This document shows positions 1 through 6,325 of a DNA stretch of 6,325 bases, one piece after another. Position 1 is the first letter of the stretch. Each line of letters starts with the position of its first letter. The position numbers and the translations under genes were made by a program. The notes beneath the pieces were generated by a model that was not told where the DNA came from, searched no databases, and saw only the letters and a program-made list of their open reading frames with translations. Origin of the DNA: Alphaproteobacteria bacterium MarineAlpha9_Bin7 (GTDB lineage: Bacteria; Pseudomonadota; Alphaproteobacteria; UBA7887); contig PTKD01000117.1 of assembly GCA_002938115.1 (NCBI GenBank), positions 1 to 6,325 on the forward strand. Reading direction: 5' to 3'.

Positions 1-820
1 TTTGCCAAAGCCGGCATCAGCTCGCGCATTGCTTGTAGGCTTTCCGACCGTCAAGGCTAGCGGCCAATGTGTGGTGGATATTATCACCGCAGGCGTAATT
101 CCCGCTGGTATGGAAATGATGGACAAAGCCGCGATACATGCTGCTGAAGATTTCTGCAATGCCGGCTACCCACTGGACGTCGAGGCTTTGTTGATCGTTG
201 AAATGGACGGCCCAAAGGTTGAGGTCGATCATTTATTGCAAAAGGTTGAAGAGATTGCCAATTCGTGTGGGGCCATCAACATTCGCGCAAGTAAAAACGA
301 GACCGAGCGGCTCAAATTTTGGGCTGGACGCAAGGCAGCCTTCCCGGCCGTGGGAAGAATTTCTCCCGACTACTACTGTATCGACGGCACTATCCCTCGT
401 GCTCGCCTTCCTGAGGTGCTGGAATACATGTCTACGCTCTCTGTGAAGTACAATCTTAGGGTTGCCAATGTATTTCATGCGGGTGATGGAAATCTGCATC
501 CCCTTATTCTTTACGATGCAAACAAACCAGATGAATTGGAAAGAACAGAAAAGTTTGGTGCAGAGATTTTAAAATTCTGTGTCAAAGTAGGTGGTGTACT
601 TACCGGGGAACACGGTGTCGGGGTGGAAAAACGTGACCTGATGGGTACCATGTTCAATGAACAAGATTTAAATCAGCAACAACGTGTTAAGTGTGCATTT
701 GATGCAGCAGGCCTTTTAAATCCAGGCAAAGTGTTTCCTACTCTGCACAGATGCGCTGAGTTAGGACGTATGCACATTCACCATGGCCAAGTTCCATTCC
801 CCGACTTGCCACGGTTCTGA
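1..820 (+). CDS. glcD: Glycolate oxidase FAD-linked subunit GlcD, C-terminal part (5' end outside window)
   Basis: This is the C-terminal ~273 residues of GlcD, a protein usually near 500 residues, so the PCMH-type FAD-binding N-terminal half lies upstream of the window. The visible part is the FAD-linked oxidase C-terminal domain of the VAO/D-lactate dehydrogenase superfamily. With the TTG codon at base 2 counted as residue 1, the diagnostic segments are FHAGDGNLHP (histidines at residues 159 and 166) and TGEHGVG (Glu203, His204). In related 2-hydroxyacid dehydrogenases these positions bind the catalytic metal and substrate. The end, from NPGKVFPTLHRCAELGRM to FPDLPRF, matches the normal GlcD C-terminus, so the stop is native. 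With GlcE and GlcF it oxidises glycolate to glyoxylate on the cytoplasmic side of the inner membrane. The TTG at base 2 is an internal Leu codon, not a start. Identification is strong because glcE and glcF follow directly. Confidence 0.95.
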   Translation, partial: LPKPASARALLVGFPTVKASGQCVVDIITAGVIPAGMEMMDKAAIHAAEDFCNAGYPLDVEALLIVEMDGPKVEVDHLLQKVEEIANSCGAINIRASKNETERLKFWAGRKAAFPAVGRISPDYYCIDGTIPRARLPEVLEYMSTLSVKYNLRVANVFHAGDGNLHPLILYDANKPDELERTEKFGAEILKFCVKVGGVLTGEHGVGVEKRDLMGTMFNEQDLNQQQRVKCAFDAAGLLNPGKVFPTLHRCAELGRMHIHHGQVPFPDLPRF

Positions 821-830
821 TCAACGTCGA

Positions 831-2054
831 ATGGAGTCCTGGCTTCATCCCACCGACGATGCACAGGTTCGCGAAGCAGTAGCATGGGCGATATCTGAAA
901 ATAAACCCATGTCCGTAGTAGGAGCTGGATCAAAGACTACGATCGGTCGACCAGCTAATTTAGATACAACAATGAGTTTGAGTGGCCTGACCGGTGTGGT
1001 CGACTATGAGCCATCTGAATTAGTTCTTACCGCACGACCTGGAACTTCACTTACAGAGATCAGTGCCTGTCTAAAAGACCGAGAACAAGAACTTGCGTTT
1101 GAGCCTCCCGATCTTGGTCCACTCCTTGGTACCGCCTCCGGAAAAGCGACGCTAGGTGGAACAATCGCATGCAATCTATCAGGGCCTAGACGAGTTCGGG
1201 TTGGCGCCGCACGCGATCATTTTTTGGGAATGCACGCCATCAATGGCCGTGCCGAAGCTTTTAAAGCTGGCGGTAAAGTCGTCAAGAATGTGACGGGCTA
1301 TGATCTATGCAAATTAATTGCAGGCTCATATGGGACCTTGGCTCTCTTGACTGAAGTCACAGTCAAGGTTTTACCCCGGGCAGAAAAAACTCGCACCGTG
1401 TTATTGTTTGGACTTGAAGAACAAAGCGCAATCTCAGTTTTGTCCAACGTCATGGCGAGTACACACGAGCCAAGCGCTTTATCTCACCTGCCCACAACGA
1501 TTGCCGCCCGTTCATCAGTAAATTTGGTTTCTAGCCCCGCTTGCGCAGTAACGGCGGTGCGTGTTGAAGGTCCAACTCCTTCTGCAATTTTTAGATGCGA
1601 AAAACTCCGCGAAACGCTTTCTGAGTTGGGGGATGTCGAAGAATTACATGGGCATAGATCAACAATATTTTGGAACGAGGTGGCTAATGTTACTCCGTTT
1701 GTCAAACAACCAGAACTTACAGTGTGGCGTATAGCGGTTGCCCCAACAGAAGCTGCTGTCGTGACCGCCGATATAGGATCGAAGTGCGAAGCAGAGTGGT
1801 ACTATGATTGGGCTGGTGGGCTCATTTGGCTCGCAACTCCACAGAATGATGGCACCACAAATAATTTAATCCGGGCTGCGATAGCTGCGGCTGGAGCCCA
1901 AGGAACTTTAATACGGGCCGACACAAATGTAAGAGCCGCTGTTTCGGTATTCGAACCGTTGCCCGCCGAGCTTTATAGATTGAGCGTGAGGGTCAAGCAA
2001 AGTTTTGATCCAAAGGGCATTCTCAATCCTGGCCGACTTTACGCCGGAATGTGA
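831..2054 (+). CDS. glcE: Glycolate oxidase FAD-binding subunit GlcE
   Basis: GlcE is the second FAD-binding subunit of glycolate oxidase, required with GlcD and GlcF for activity. From ATG 831 it is 407 residues. It opens with the PCMH-type FAD domain: VVGAGSKTTIGRP at about residues 29-41, then LGTASGKATLGGTIACNLSG, and GGKVVKNVTGYDLCKL at 147-162 followed by SYGTL, all family hallmarks. It closes with FDPKGILNPGRLYAGM, the usual C-terminal helix of the VAO family. An upstream in-frame ATG at 783 would give 423 residues and overlap glcD by 38 bases. I prefer 831 because GlcE proteins normally begin only a few residues before the 'L-P-D-A-V-EAV-WA' stretch, and because 831 lies 10 bases after the glcD stop. 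Neither start has a good Shine-Dalgarno at proper distance (an AGGA at 763-766 is 16 bases from 783), so translation is probably coupled to glcD. The function is confident and the start moderately so. Confidence 0.93.
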   Translation: MESWLHPTDDAQVREAVAWAISENKPMSVVGAGSKTTIGRPANLDTTMSLSGLTGVVDYEPSELVLTARPGTSLTEISACLKDREQELAFEPPDLGPLLGTASGKATLGGTIACNLSGPRRVRVGAARDHFLGMHAINGRAEAFKAGGKVVKNVTGYDLCKLIAGSYGTLALLTEVTVKVLPRAEKTRTVLLFGLEEQSAISVLSNVMASTHEPSALSHLPTTIAARSSVNLVSSPACAVTAVRVEGPTPSAIFRCEKLRETLSELGDVEELHGHRSTIFWNEVANVTPFVKQPELTVWRIAVAPTEAAVVTADIGSKCEAEWYYDWAGGLIWLATPQNDGTTNNLIRAAIAAAGAQGTLIRADTNVRAAVSVFEPLPAELYRLSVRVKQSFDPKGILNPGRLYAGM

Positions 2055-2061
2055 GAATATG

Positions 2062-2067
2062 AAGGAA
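2062..2067 (+). promoter_or_regulatory. Ribosome binding site of glcF
   Basis: AAGGAA lies 7 bases before the ATG at 2075, inside the 20-base gap after the glcE stop. It fixes the glcF start. Confidence 0.7.
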
Positions 2068-2074
2068 TTGTTAG

Positions 2075-3367
2075 ATGCAAACTAACTTTACCCTAGACCA
2101 ACTTTCTGATCCCGACATACAGCACGCTGAAAATATTTTGCGCAAATGTGTCCACTGTGGCTTTTGCACCGCCACCTGTCCAACGTATGTGCTGCTCGGA
2201 GATGAGTTAGATAGTCCGCGTGGCCGTATTTATTTAATAAAGGACATGCTGGCAAATGATCAACCACCTTCGGCAAAAGTAGTCAAACACATAGATCGTT
2301 GTCTTTCCTGCCTAGGTTGCATGACTACCTGTCCATCAGGGGTAAACTACATGCACCTCGTAGATAAAGCGCGAGAACACATCGAGCGCACTTTCAGACG
2401 ACCGACCACAGAACAGATTTTGCGCACATTTCTCGCTTGGTTGCTCCCCAACCCAAGGTTATTTCGCATAGCGCTGATCGGTGCCCAACTGGCTCGATAT
2501 TTTTTGTTTTTAATGCCGAAAAAGCTGTCGACTTTACTTTCCCTCGCTCCGAGCAAATTACCGAAACGTTCGCGCATAGATGAACCAGGAATTAAGCCGG
2601 CCAAAGGAGCGCCAAAATACAGGGTTGCCTTACTTGCTGGGTGCGCTCAGCGAGTGCTCGACCCAGAGATAAATGAATCTACCATAAGATTACTTACGCG
2701 CCATGGATGTGAGGTCGTGATCTCGCCAGGGACCGGCTGCTGCGGAGCAATTCCCCATCACATGGGGAAAACCGCTTCTGCGTCAACAAAAGCCCGAGCC
2801 AATATCGAAGCCTGGACCAAAGAGTTGCAAGGAATCGGGCTAGACGCAATTGTTTCCAACACATCCGGTTGCGGCACAATGCTTAAGGATTATGGGCATA
2901 TTTTTCGCAATGATAAAATTTGGTCCAGTCACGCTGCAAAAGTGTCCGATCGAGTGTTGGACATTAGCGAATTTCTCGCCCAGCTAGATATTTCAAGCCC
3001 AGCACCTTCAAAATTATCGGTTGCCTACCACTCAGCGTGCTCGCTTCAACACGGCCAACAGGTGCATGAAGCGCCCAAAAGTCTGTTAGAGGGATGTGGC
3101 TTTAAGGTCCTGGAAATACCCGAAGGACACCTCTGTTGTGGCTCCGCCGGAACTTATAATTTGCTTCAGCCCGCGATCGCGGGCAGTCTGCGCGATCGCA
3201 AACTCGCAAATATCGCGACCGTTGCACCAGATGTCATTGCTGCCGGAAACATCGGGTGCATTACGCAACTTTCCTCCGGCACCAATACCCCTGTCGTACA
3301 CACGGTTCAATTAGTGGACTGGGCCACAGGAGGGCCCAAGCCCAAACCATTGGGGAGTACAGCTTGA
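2075..3367 (+). CDS. glcF: Glycolate oxidase iron-sulfur subunit GlcF
   Basis: GlcF (430 residues) carries electrons from the FAD subunits GlcD/GlcE toward the quinone pool. Two 4Fe-4S ferredoxin-type motifs are intact: CVHCGFCTATCP (Cys25, 28, 31, 35) and CLSCLGCMTTCP (Cys76, 79, 82, 86). Two cysteine-rich CCG domains follow. The first includes GC at 189-190, CCG at 222-224 and SGCG at 264-267. The second includes YHSACSLQHGQ (His319, Cys322), GCGF at 340 and LCCGSAGTYN (Cys354, 355). These resemble the heterodisulfide reductase subunit B / LutA domain. A partly hydrophobic stretch around residues 115-147 could contact the membrane, but it is interrupted by charged residues and is not a clear transmembrane helix. 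The length is slightly above E. coli GlcF and within the alphaproteobacterial range. The AAGGAA site 7 bases upstream supports the start. No key cysteine is missing, so this should be a functional subunit. Confidence 0.96.
   Translation: MQTNFTLDQLSDPDIQHAENILRKCVHCGFCTATCPTYVLLGDELDSPRGRIYLIKDMLANDQPPSAKVVKHIDRCLSCLGCMTTCPSGVNYMHLVDKAREHIERTFRRPTTEQILRTFLAWLLPNPRLFRIALIGAQLARYFLFLMPKKLSTLLSLAPSKLPKRSRIDEPGIKPAKGAPKYRVALLAGCAQRVLDPEINESTIRLLTRHGCEVVISPGTGCCGAIPHHMGKTASASTKARANIEAWTKELQGIGLDAIVSNTSGCGTMLKDYGHIFRNDKIWSSHAAKVSDRVLDISEFLAQLDISSPAPSKLSVAYHSACSLQHGQQVHEAPKSLLEGCGFKVLEIPEGHLCCGSAGTYNLLQPAIAGSLRDRKLANIATVAPDVIAAGNIGCITQLSSGTNTPVVHTVQLVDWATGGPKPKPLGSTA
3169..3184. repeat. 16-base perfect palindrome inside glcF, with a second GCGATCGC 12 bases on
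   Basis: GCCCGCGATCGCGGGC reads identically on both strands, and a further GCGATCGC occurs at 3192-3199. Both lie within glcF codons for Pro-Ala-Ile-Ala-Gly and Arg-Asp-Arg. The palindrome could form a strong hairpin in the mRNA, but it may simply follow from the codons used. No role is assigned. Confidence 0.5.
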
Positions 3368-3404
3368 TCCCTCACGGCTATAGGACACCTGGTCCTTTCG
3401 CTGC

Positions 3405-3410
3405 GAGGAG
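3405..3410 (+). promoter_or_regulatory. Probable ribosome binding site of the TPR protein gene
   Basis: GAGGAG lies 13 bases before ATG 3424, a long spacing. It is 9 bases before an out-of-frame ATG at 3420 that yields only a 20-codon reading frame. No other purine-rich site precedes 3424, so this is the likely site, though efficiency may be modest. Confidence 0.5.
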
Positions 3411-3423
3411 TCATAATCGATGG

Positions 3424-3984
3424 ATGACAATGATCCGCACGGTTCTAGTACTACTACTAATCACAGTGACACTGGGTTGTAAGCAAAAAGTCTGGGCCAA
3501 CCAGGACGATGGGCGGCTTGACGCTTTGTTCTCTCAGCTCCAAATAACTAACTCGGAACGAGAAGCCAGGATCATAGAGAGGTTAATCTGGAAAATCTGG
3601 CTGGAGTCCGGGGATGATGCCGTGGACCGTCTCATGGCCGACGGAGTGAAGTCCATGGGAAACGGCAATTACGAACATGCGCTAGGTGCGTTTAACTCCA
3701 TCGTCATGGGTGCGCCTAGATTTGCAGAAGGCTGGAACAAGCGCGCAACTCTTTATTGGTTGATGGGTGATTTTAATAAGTCCGTGGAAGATATTAAGCG
3801 TACTCTGGTGCTAGAACCGCGTCATTTTGGTGCCCTTTCCGGACTTGCGATGATTCTTGAGGCACAGGAACGCCCCTTGGATGCGCTAAAGGCTTTTGAG
3901 AAAGCATTGAAAATATATCCGGCGATGCCCAACTCCGCGCAACGGATTCGCGCACTATCTCGCCAGTTAGGTGAACCCATTTAA
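3424..3984 (+). CDS. Exported tetratricopeptide repeat (TPR) protein
   Basis: This is a 186-residue protein beginning MTMIRTVLVLLLITVTLGC. It has a short positive n-region and a hydrophobic core at about 7-18, then VWA at 23-25 before NQDD, so it is exported. Signal peptidase I cleavage after Ala25 looks most natural. Cys19 after LG is a possible but poor lipobox because Thr sits at -3, so a lipoprotein is the alternative. After an amphipathic, charged segment (30-66) come about three TPR units: residues 67-100 (GNYEHALGAFNSIV), 101-134 (FAEGWNKRATLYWLMGDF) and 135-168 (ERPLDALKAFEKALKIYP). These show the usual small/large residue pattern and a Pro near each repeat end. TPRs make protein-binding scaffolds, and the partner here is unknown. 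The frame stays open upstream to 3256, but that would overlap glcF by 112 bases and lose the N-terminal signal peptide, so 3424 is chosen. ATG 3430 is a near-equivalent alternative. Confidence 0.82.
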   Translation: MTMIRTVLVLLLITVTLGCKQKVWANQDDGRLDALFSQLQITNSEREARIIERLIWKIWLESGDDAVDRLMADGVKSMGNGNYEHALGAFNSIVMGAPRFAEGWNKRATLYWLMGDFNKSVEDIKRTLVLEPRHFGALSGLAMILEAQERPLDALKAFEKALKIYPAMPNSAQRIRALSRQLGEPI

Positions 3985-4050
3985 GTGACTCGGAAAGCGC
4001 GGCCGGCTTTATAGAAACCCCACTATTCCATCGTATCTCACACAAAAAAC

Positions 4051-4054
4051 AGGA
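4051..4054 (+). promoter_or_regulatory. Ribosome binding site of the isomerase-like gene
   Basis: AGGA lies 6 bases before ATG 4061, in the 76-base gap after the TPR gene, and supports that start. Confidence 0.55.
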
Positions 4055-4060
4055 CTACGA

Positions 4061-4663
4061 ATGGTTAAAACAGTTGATTTTTACTTCGCTTTACCATCGC
4101 CATGGACCTATCTTGCGGGGCCGCGATTTCGAGAACTGGTTCAGCGCAACGACCTTACCGTGCGCTGGAAACCATTCGATGTCTCTCGCGTTTTCGCCCT
4201 TACTGGAACAAAACCTGTCAAGGATCGGCCACCACAAATCCAAGCCAACCGCCTTATGGATCTGGCACGATGGCATACGTTCCTCAACATGAAACTCAAT
4301 CTTGAGCCGAAGTTCTTTCCAGTTGACCCAAGCCCTGCGGCGCGGATGGTAATTGCCGCTCTTCAAAACGGTACTAATGTAATGGATCTGGCAAACGCTT
4401 ACATGAAAGCCGTCTGGGCTGAAGAACGTGACATCGCAGACCCTGACACCATTATAGCGATTTCCAACGAACAAGGTTTAGACGGTACATCCCTATATGA
4501 TCAAATTGAAAAAGAGCGAGTGCTATCGGAGTTGGAAGAAAACACTCAGGAGGCGATTGCTAAAAACGTATTCGGGACCCCCACGTGGATATATGAGGAC
4601 GTATTGTTTTGGGGTCAGGATAGACTCGACTTTCTGAGTCGTGCAATCGAGGAAAATAATTGA
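4061..4663 (+). CDS. 2-hydroxychromene-2-carboxylate isomerase-like / DsbA-family (GST-kappa type) protein
   Basis: This 200-residue protein has a thioredoxin fold with an inserted helical domain, the DsbA/FrnE/GST-kappa superfamily. It has no signal peptide, so it is cytoplasmic. The N-terminus VDFYFALPSPWTYL places Ser13 where HCCA isomerases and GST-kappa have the glutathione-activating serine. There is no CXXC, so it is not a disulfide oxidoreductase. The cis-proline loop is FGTPTW (Gly172-Thr-Pro174) and the C-terminal helix region is LFWGQDRLDFL (182-192); both are typical. The middle part (PVDPSPAARMVIAAL) also fits the family. True HCCA isomerases act in naphthalene catabolism on 2-hydroxychromene-2-carboxylate with glutathione. 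No aromatic degradation genes are in view, and the segment F45-A-L-T-G-T50 differs from the FKxTGN-type segment I recall in characterised members. The substrate is therefore open. Its stop codon overlaps the next gene's TTG start, so the two are very likely translated together. The fold is confident; the reaction is not. Confidence 0.88.
   Translation: MVKTVDFYFALPSPWTYLAGPRFRELVQRNDLTVRWKPFDVSRVFALTGTKPVKDRPPQIQANRLMDLARWHTFLNMKLNLEPKFFPVDPSPAARMVIAALQNGTNVMDLANAYMKAVWAEERDIADPDTIIAISNEQGLDGTSLYDQIEKERVLSELEENTQEAIAKNVFGTPTWIYEDVLFWGQDRLDFLSRAIEENN
4649..4653 (+). promoter_or_regulatory. Ribosome binding site deciding the TTG start of the solute-binding protein
   Basis: GAGGA sits 6 bases before TTG 4660, inside the last codons of the isomerase-like gene. 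The next in-frame ATG (4696) has only AGG directly abutting it and no usable site, so this element favours the TTG start. Confidence 0.65.
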
Positions 4664-6325
4664 AGCAGCAAAAACATTTGCGGCACTTAAACAGGATGCG
4701 GAAAGGTCCTCTTACAGTTCTCGTCTTATTAACGATTCTCATCTTTGGGCTTACTCCAGCAGCCAAAGTATGGGCACGGGATCAACTCGTCATCGGGATG
4801 ACTCAGTTTCCCGCCACTTTGAATCCCAACATCAACTCTATGTTGGCAAAATCCTTCGTGCTCAACATGACTCTAAGGACTGTCACCACTTACGACCAAG
4901 ATTGGAATTTAGTGTGCCTTCTTTGCACGGAATTGCCGACTATCGAAAATGGGCTTGCCAAGTCTGAGATCCTCCCCAATGGCAATACCGGTGTCGCCGC
5001 GACCTACACCATCCACCCAGGAGCTACATGGGGAGATGGGACGCCGGTGACCACGGAGGACGTCTTATTTACCTGGGAGGCCGGGCGACACCAGCAAGCA
5101 GGATTTGCTGGTCTTGAAGGATACAAAAGAATCCTTGCAATCGACATTGTCGATGACAAGACTTTTACATTGCACAGCGACCGTTTGTCTTATGACTACA
5201 ATTCACTGAACAACTTCTACGTCCTACCATCGCACCTAGAACGCGGACCATTCGAACAACCAGCGGAATATCGGTTCCGTACGACATATGACACAAACTC
5301 AACACATCCAGGCTTATATTTTGGCCCATACCGCATTACTGACGTCGAGTCAGGCGCACAAATAATACTTGAACCCAACCCACACTGGTACGGTCCTCCA
5401 CCATATTTTCAACGGATCGTAGTCCGAGTGATCGAAAATACCGCGGCCTTGGAAGCAAACCTACTTTCTGGTGCAATTGACTACGTTGCAGGAGAACTAG
5501 GCTTTACAATTGAACAAGCCTTGTCCTTTGAACGTAGGAAAGGTGGCAGCTATAACACTTTCTACAAAGCCGGCTTGATTTATGAGCATCTCGATTTCAA
5601 CCTTGGCAACCCCCTTTTTGCCGACCGGAGAGTTCGCCAGGCATTGCTGTATGCACTTAATCGCAAACAATTAGTTGAGCAATTATTCGGCGGCCAACAG
5701 CCAGTTGCACACTCAAGTATCAGCCCACTGGATCGGATATACAGCAAAAGTGTTCCCGTATACAGCTACGACGCGGATAAAGCGTCAGACTTATTAAACA
5801 GCGCTGGCTGGTCGATTATTCGAGATGGTGTGCGCCACAATGCAGACGGCCATCGCTTGTCGTTCACATTAATGACCACGGCAGGCAATAAGTCCCGTGA
5901 ATTGGTTCAACAGGTATTGCAAAGCCAATGGCTTGAAGCTGGGATTGAGGTACTCATCCGCAATGAACCAGCACGCGTGTTTTTTGGTGAGACCATGGCG
6001 AAAAGGACCAATCAGGGGATGTCGATGTACGCGTGGATAAGCGCTCCGGAGTCACTCCCTCGCACCACATTGCGTTCAGACAATATCCCTAGCGAAAACA
6101 ATGGTTGGTCAGGACAAAATTATCCCGGTTATTCCAATCCACGTATGGACGATCTCATCGATTCAATCGAAATTGAGCTGGACCCCAGCAAACGGATATC
6201 TTTGTGGGCCGACTTTCAGCTGCTGTACGCTACGGACTTACCAGCGCTTCCTTTGTTTTTCCGAGCCGAAGCATATTTTTTTCCCCAATGGCTTAAGGGA
6301 ATACGCCCGACAGGACATTTGTCAA
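4660..6325 (+). CDS. Periplasmic ABC transporter solute-binding protein, family 5 (peptide/oligopeptide type), 3' end outside window
   Basis: I translated this frame codon by codon and it is open from TTG 4660 to the window end, 555 residues. The normal family length suggests only a few tens of residues are missing. It is the periplasmic receptor of an ABC importer of the DppA/OppA class (SBP_bac_5). The signal peptide has a basic n-region (KQQKHLRHLNRMRKGP), a hydrophobic core at about 17-32, and VWA at 37-39 before RDQLVIG, giving signal peptidase I cleavage after residue 39. Family marks are FPATLNPNINSMLAKSF early in the mature protein, YTIHPGATWGDGTPVTTEDV (residues 116-135), PNPHWYG in the middle, and FADRRVRQALLYALNRKQL (320-338). 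The substrate cannot be read from sequence; members bind peptides, opines, glutathione, nickel or sugars. Start 4660 is preferred on its GAGGA site and overlap with the preceding stop. ATG 4696 would give a shorter canonical 27-residue signal peptide. Permease and ATPase genes probably follow beyond the window. Confidence 0.92.
   Translation, partial: MKQQKHLRHLNRMRKGPLTVLVLLTILIFGLTPAAKVWARDQLVIGMTQFPATLNPNINSMLAKSFVLNMTLRTVTTYDQDWNLVCLLCTELPTIENGLAKSEILPNGNTGVAATYTIHPGATWGDGTPVTTEDVLFTWEAGRHQQAGFAGLEGYKRILAIDIVDDKTFTLHSDRLSYDYNSLNNFYVLPSHLERGPFEQPAEYRFRTTYDTNSTHPGLYFGPYRITDVESGAQIILEPNPHWYGPPPYFQRIVVRVIENTAALEANLLSGAIDYVAGELGFTIEQALSFERRKGGSYNTFYKAGLIYEHLDFNLGNPLFADRRVRQALLYALNRKQLVEQLFGGQQPVAHSSISPLDRIYSKSVPVYSYDADKASDLLNSAGWSIIRDGVRHNADGHRLSFTLMTTAGNKSRELVQQVLQSQWLEAGIEVLIRNEPARVFFGETMAKRTNQGMSMYAWISAPESLPRTTLRSDNIPSENNGWSGQNYPGYSNPRMDDLIDSIEIELDPSKRISLWADFQLLYATDLPALPLFFRAEAYFFPQWLKGIRPTGHLS

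Noticed and set aside
3382..3396. Inverted repeat AGGAC/GTCCT between glcF and the TPR gene
   Set aside because: A 5-pair stem with a 5-base loop and only two T residues following is within chance expectation. It is not a convincing terminator or operator.
3256..3423. Upstream in-frame extension of the TPR gene starting at ATG 3256
   Set aside because: It would overlap glcF by 112 bases, encode a low-complexity mix unlike a TPR protein and bury the signal peptide. A ribosome-binding-like GAGGAG instead lies before ATG 3424.
3994..4010. Short inverted repeat AAAGC/GCTTT in the gap after the TPR gene as a terminator
   Set aside because: The stem has only 5 pairs with a 7-base loop and is followed by TATAG rather than a T-run, so it is too weak to call.
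3985..4013. Promoter-like GTGACT and TTTATA with 17-base spacing upstream of the isomerase-like gene
   Set aside because: Only about 4 of 6 and 3 of 6 bases match the sigma-70 consensus, which is not enough to support a promoter.
4091..4474. 127-codon minus-strand open frame opposite the isomerase-like gene
   Set aside because: It lies wholly opposite a well-supported family protein, has no recognisable motif and fits a chance antisense frame. The same holds for the shorter minus-strand frames over glcD, glcE and glcF.
4641..4967. 108-codon plus-strand frame across the isomerase/solute-binding protein junction
   Set aside because: It is out of frame with the solute-binding protein, whose signal peptide and family motifs are read clearly in another frame over the same bases. 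Its translation resembles no known protein.

Overview
The window reads as a chromosomal metabolic region from an alphaproteobacterium, probably an environmental or marine Rhodospirillales-like lineage. The base composition is near 50% GC by eye. The assignment rests on the look of the GlcD, GlcE and GlcF sequences, the gene packing, and the type of DsbA/HCCA-isomerase-like and family 5 solute-binding proteins. It is an inference from protein recognition; there is no rRNA or marker gene here.

All six genes lie on the + strand and cover almost the whole window. Region 1 (1-3367) is the three-subunit glycolate oxidase: the C-terminal half of GlcD (FAD subunit, 5' end cut by the window), GlcE (second FAD-binding subunit) and GlcF (iron-sulfur subunit). 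These subunits together oxidise glycolate to glyoxylate at the inner membrane and pass the electrons to the respiratory chain. Region 2 (3424-3984) is a small exported protein with about three tetratricopeptide (TPR) repeats. Region 3 (4061-4663) is a thioredoxin-fold protein of the 2-hydroxychromene-2-carboxylate isomerase / GST-kappa type. Region 4 (4660 to the window end) is a periplasmic family 5 (oligopeptide/dipeptide-type) ABC transporter solute-binding protein. It starts at a TTG inside the stop codon of the preceding gene and is cut at its last few residues by the window end.

Spacing is tight (10, 20, 56, 76 and -2 bases with the starts chosen here), so co-transcription of most or all genes is plausible, with a possible break in the 56- or 76-base gap. 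The biochemical link between glycolate oxidation and the downstream isomerase-like and transport genes is not evident from sequence. I see no tRNA, rRNA, CRISPR array, insertion sequence, integrase, phage gene or convincing terminator. No wholly novel system is visible. The points most worth a second look are the non-canonical start of the transporter gene, the active-site substitutions in the isomerase-like protein, and the conserved-looking operon partnership itself.
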